Positions 5,788 through 6,596 of a DNA stretch of 6,596 bases are shown piece after piece. The position numbers and the translations under genes were made by a program. The notes under the pieces were generated by a model. The model had not been told where the DNA came from. It saw nothing but the letters and a program-made list of their open reading frames with translations, and made no database searches. Source of the DNA: Oscillospiraceae bacterium (lineage in GTDB: Bacteria > Bacillota > Clostridia > Oscillospirales > Oscillospiraceae); assembly GCA_017480395.1 (NCBI GenBank), contig JAFVAS010000115.1:1-6596 (forward strand), written 5' to 3'. How positions within the stretch are numbered: position 1 is the first letter of the stretch; every line of letters starts with the position of its first letter.

Positions 5788-5816
5788 TTGACTTTGCGCT
5801 GTCTTTATTCTATAAT
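5788..5816 (+). promoter_or_regulatory. SigA promoter of the DUF937 gene
   Basis: TTGACT (5788-5793) and perfect TATAAT (5811-5816) with a 17-base spacer. It is back to back with the leftward promoter, with 26 bases between the two -35 boxes. An imperfect palindrome (CGCC-G-GGCG, 5774-5782) sits between them. Confidence 0.85.
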
Positions 5817-5847
5817 GGATCAGATCAACTGCAAGGAGTCATTCGTC

Positions 5848-6471
5848 ATGGATATGAACAGCATCCTGAGCACCATGCTCAGCAGCGACAGCATCCGCAC
5901 CATCAGCCAGAGCACCGGTGCCTCCCAGAAGGAGGTAAAGACCGTCCTTGCCTCCGCCCTGCCCAGTCTGCTGAACGGCGCCGCCGACCAGGCCAACAAC
6001 AGCCAGACCGCCGACGGCTTCGCCGGGGCGCTGGCCGACCACGCCCAGTCTGACACCCGGGATCTGGGCTCCTTCCTCTCCAACGTGGATTTGACCGACG
6101 GAGGCAAGATCATCTCCCACCTGCTGGGGACCAACACCAGCGCCGCCACCCAGCAGGCCGCCGACGCCTCCGGGCTGGACCCGGCCAAGGTTGCCAAGAT
6201 TCTGGCCATCGCCGCCCCTCTGCTGATGAATCTGCTGGGCCAGCAGAGCAGTCAGTCCGCCAACAGCGGCAATTCCATCGGCAGCCTGATGAGCACCCTG
6301 GTGGGCGGCAGTGACATGGGGAGTCTGCTGTCCGGGCTGCTGGGCGGCTCCACCGGGAGCACAACCCAGACCACCGGAACCGGGAAGAAGAAAAAGAAGA
6401 AAAAGACCTCCTCCTCGGCCAAAAAGGAAGAGGGCGGCCTGCTGGATGCGCTGCTCGGCCTGCTCAAATAA
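5848..6471 (+). CDS. DUF937 domain-containing protein
   Basis: A 207-residue soluble protein. The first 140 residues are helical with repeated small, Ser/Ala/Gln-rich turns: STGASQKEVKTVLASALPSLLNGAA (22-46), LGSFLSNVDLTDGGKIISHLLG, and ASGLDPAKVAKILAIAAPLLMNLLGQQ. The pattern of a short-loop helix pair ending in a Pro-Leu-Leu-x-x-Leu motif is that of DUF937 (YidB-like) proteins, whose function is unknown. A Gly/Ser-rich stretch (LLSGLLGGSTGST) follows, then seven consecutive Lys (180-186), SSSAKKEE, and a short amphipathic end GGLLDALLGLLK. The basic run could contact nucleic acid or acidic lipid and the tail could bind a membrane or a partner (inference). Start: AAGGAG (5833-5838) is nine bases before ATG 5848; ATG 5854 is a poorer fit, and the upstream TTG at 5788 is part of the promoter. 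It is monocistronic, ending at a terminator. Confidence 0.8.
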   Translation: MDMNSILSTMLSSDSIRTISQSTGASQKEVKTVLASALPSLLNGAADQANNSQTADGFAGALADHAQSDTRDLGSFLSNVDLTDGGKIISHLLGTNTSAATQQAADASGLDPAKVAKILAIAAPLLMNLLGQQSSQSANSGNSIGSLMSTLVGGSDMGSLLSGLLGGSTGSTTQTTGTGKKKKKKKTSSSAKKEEGGLLDALLGLLK

Positions 6472-6480
6472 ACAACTGCC

Positions 6481-6531
6481 ACAAAAACGCGAGGCACGTT
6501 CCACAACTGCGGAACCGTGTCTCGCGCTTTT
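6481..6531. terminator. Bidirectional intrinsic terminator between DUF937 gene and convergent gene
   Basis: Arms 6488-6502 and 6511-6526 pair as CGCGAG/CTCGCG, CACG/CGTG and TTCC/GGAA with one wobble and one bulge, closing a loop of eight. TTTT (6528-6531) follows on the forward strand. On the reverse strand the hairpin is followed by TTTTTGT, so it can end transcription from both sides. Confidence 0.8.
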
Positions 6532-6551
6532 CATCTGTTCATCGTTTCATC

Positions 6552-6596
6552 TTAAAGGCCGAACTTGCTCAGGTCCAGCCCGCCCGTGACCTGGGA
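6552..6596 (-). CDS. C-terminal end of an unidentified convergent gene
   Basis: On the reverse strand the last 45 bases read SQVTGGLDLSKFGL and then TAA (6554-6552). The stop lies just beyond the bidirectional terminator as expected for a real convergent gene, and codon use matches the neighbours. Fourteen residues are too few to assign a family. A VTGG-x-x-L ending is reminiscent of some small nucleoid-associated or SPFH-type protein tails, but I do not claim either. Confidence 0.5.
   Translation of the reverse strand, partial: SQVTGGLDLSKFGL

Noticed and set aside
5788..5847. TTG start giving 20 extra residues to the DUF937 protein
   Set aside because: The TTG is the -35 box of a consensus promoter, and ATG 5848 has its own AAGGAG site.

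Overview
The window is ordinary bacterial chromosome from a GC-rich Gram-positive relative. Codon third positions are strongly G/C, genes are preceded by strong AGGAGG-type ribosome sites, and several promoters match the SigA consensus with exact 17-bp spacers. The gene content (XpaC-like protein, bacterial PH-domain protein, DUF2975 plus small XRE regulator, DUF937 protein) fits a high-GC member of the Clostridia, such as an Oscillospiraceae-type gut bacterium. The taxon is inferred from style and gene families, not proven. I see no mobile element, CRISPR array, tRNA or rRNA.

Left part (1-1197): an XpaC-family membrane protein gene runs leftwards off the window edge. It is divergent from a small soluble PH-domain protein gene. 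Each has a near-perfect SigA promoter, and a 14-bp perfect palindrome lies midway between the two -35 boxes.

Metabolic and repair block (1252-4020, all rightward): threonine ammonia-lyase with a C-terminal ACT domain, ribulose-phosphate 3-epimerase and recombination protein RecR. rpe and recR are 14 bases apart and form an operon that ends in a clear intrinsic terminator. Between ilvA and rpe lie 255 bases with a 28-base perfect palindrome and a run of further short hairpins, with no obvious promoter.

Membrane protein and regulator module (4044-4876): a DUF2975 four-helix membrane protein and a 73-residue XRE-type DNA-binding protein are co-transcribed from a SigA promoter. An AT-rich palindrome overlaps the -35 box and is a candidate autoregulatory operator. 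A 15-bp-stem terminator closes the module and also faces the convergent gene on its right.

Right part (4898-6596): a leftward gene for a membrane protein with a C-terminal His/Cys metal-binding-like motif is divergent from a rightward DUF937 gene with a seven-lysine run and a short amphipathic tail. Their SigA promoters lie back to back with 26 bases between the -35 boxes. The DUF937 gene ends at a hairpin that can terminate in both directions, followed by the last 14 codons of an unidentified leftward gene.

The most useful leads are the two divergent promoter regions, the hairpin-rich ilvA-rpe spacer and the uncharacterised His/Cys membrane protein. I found no convincing sign of a wholly new multi-gene system.
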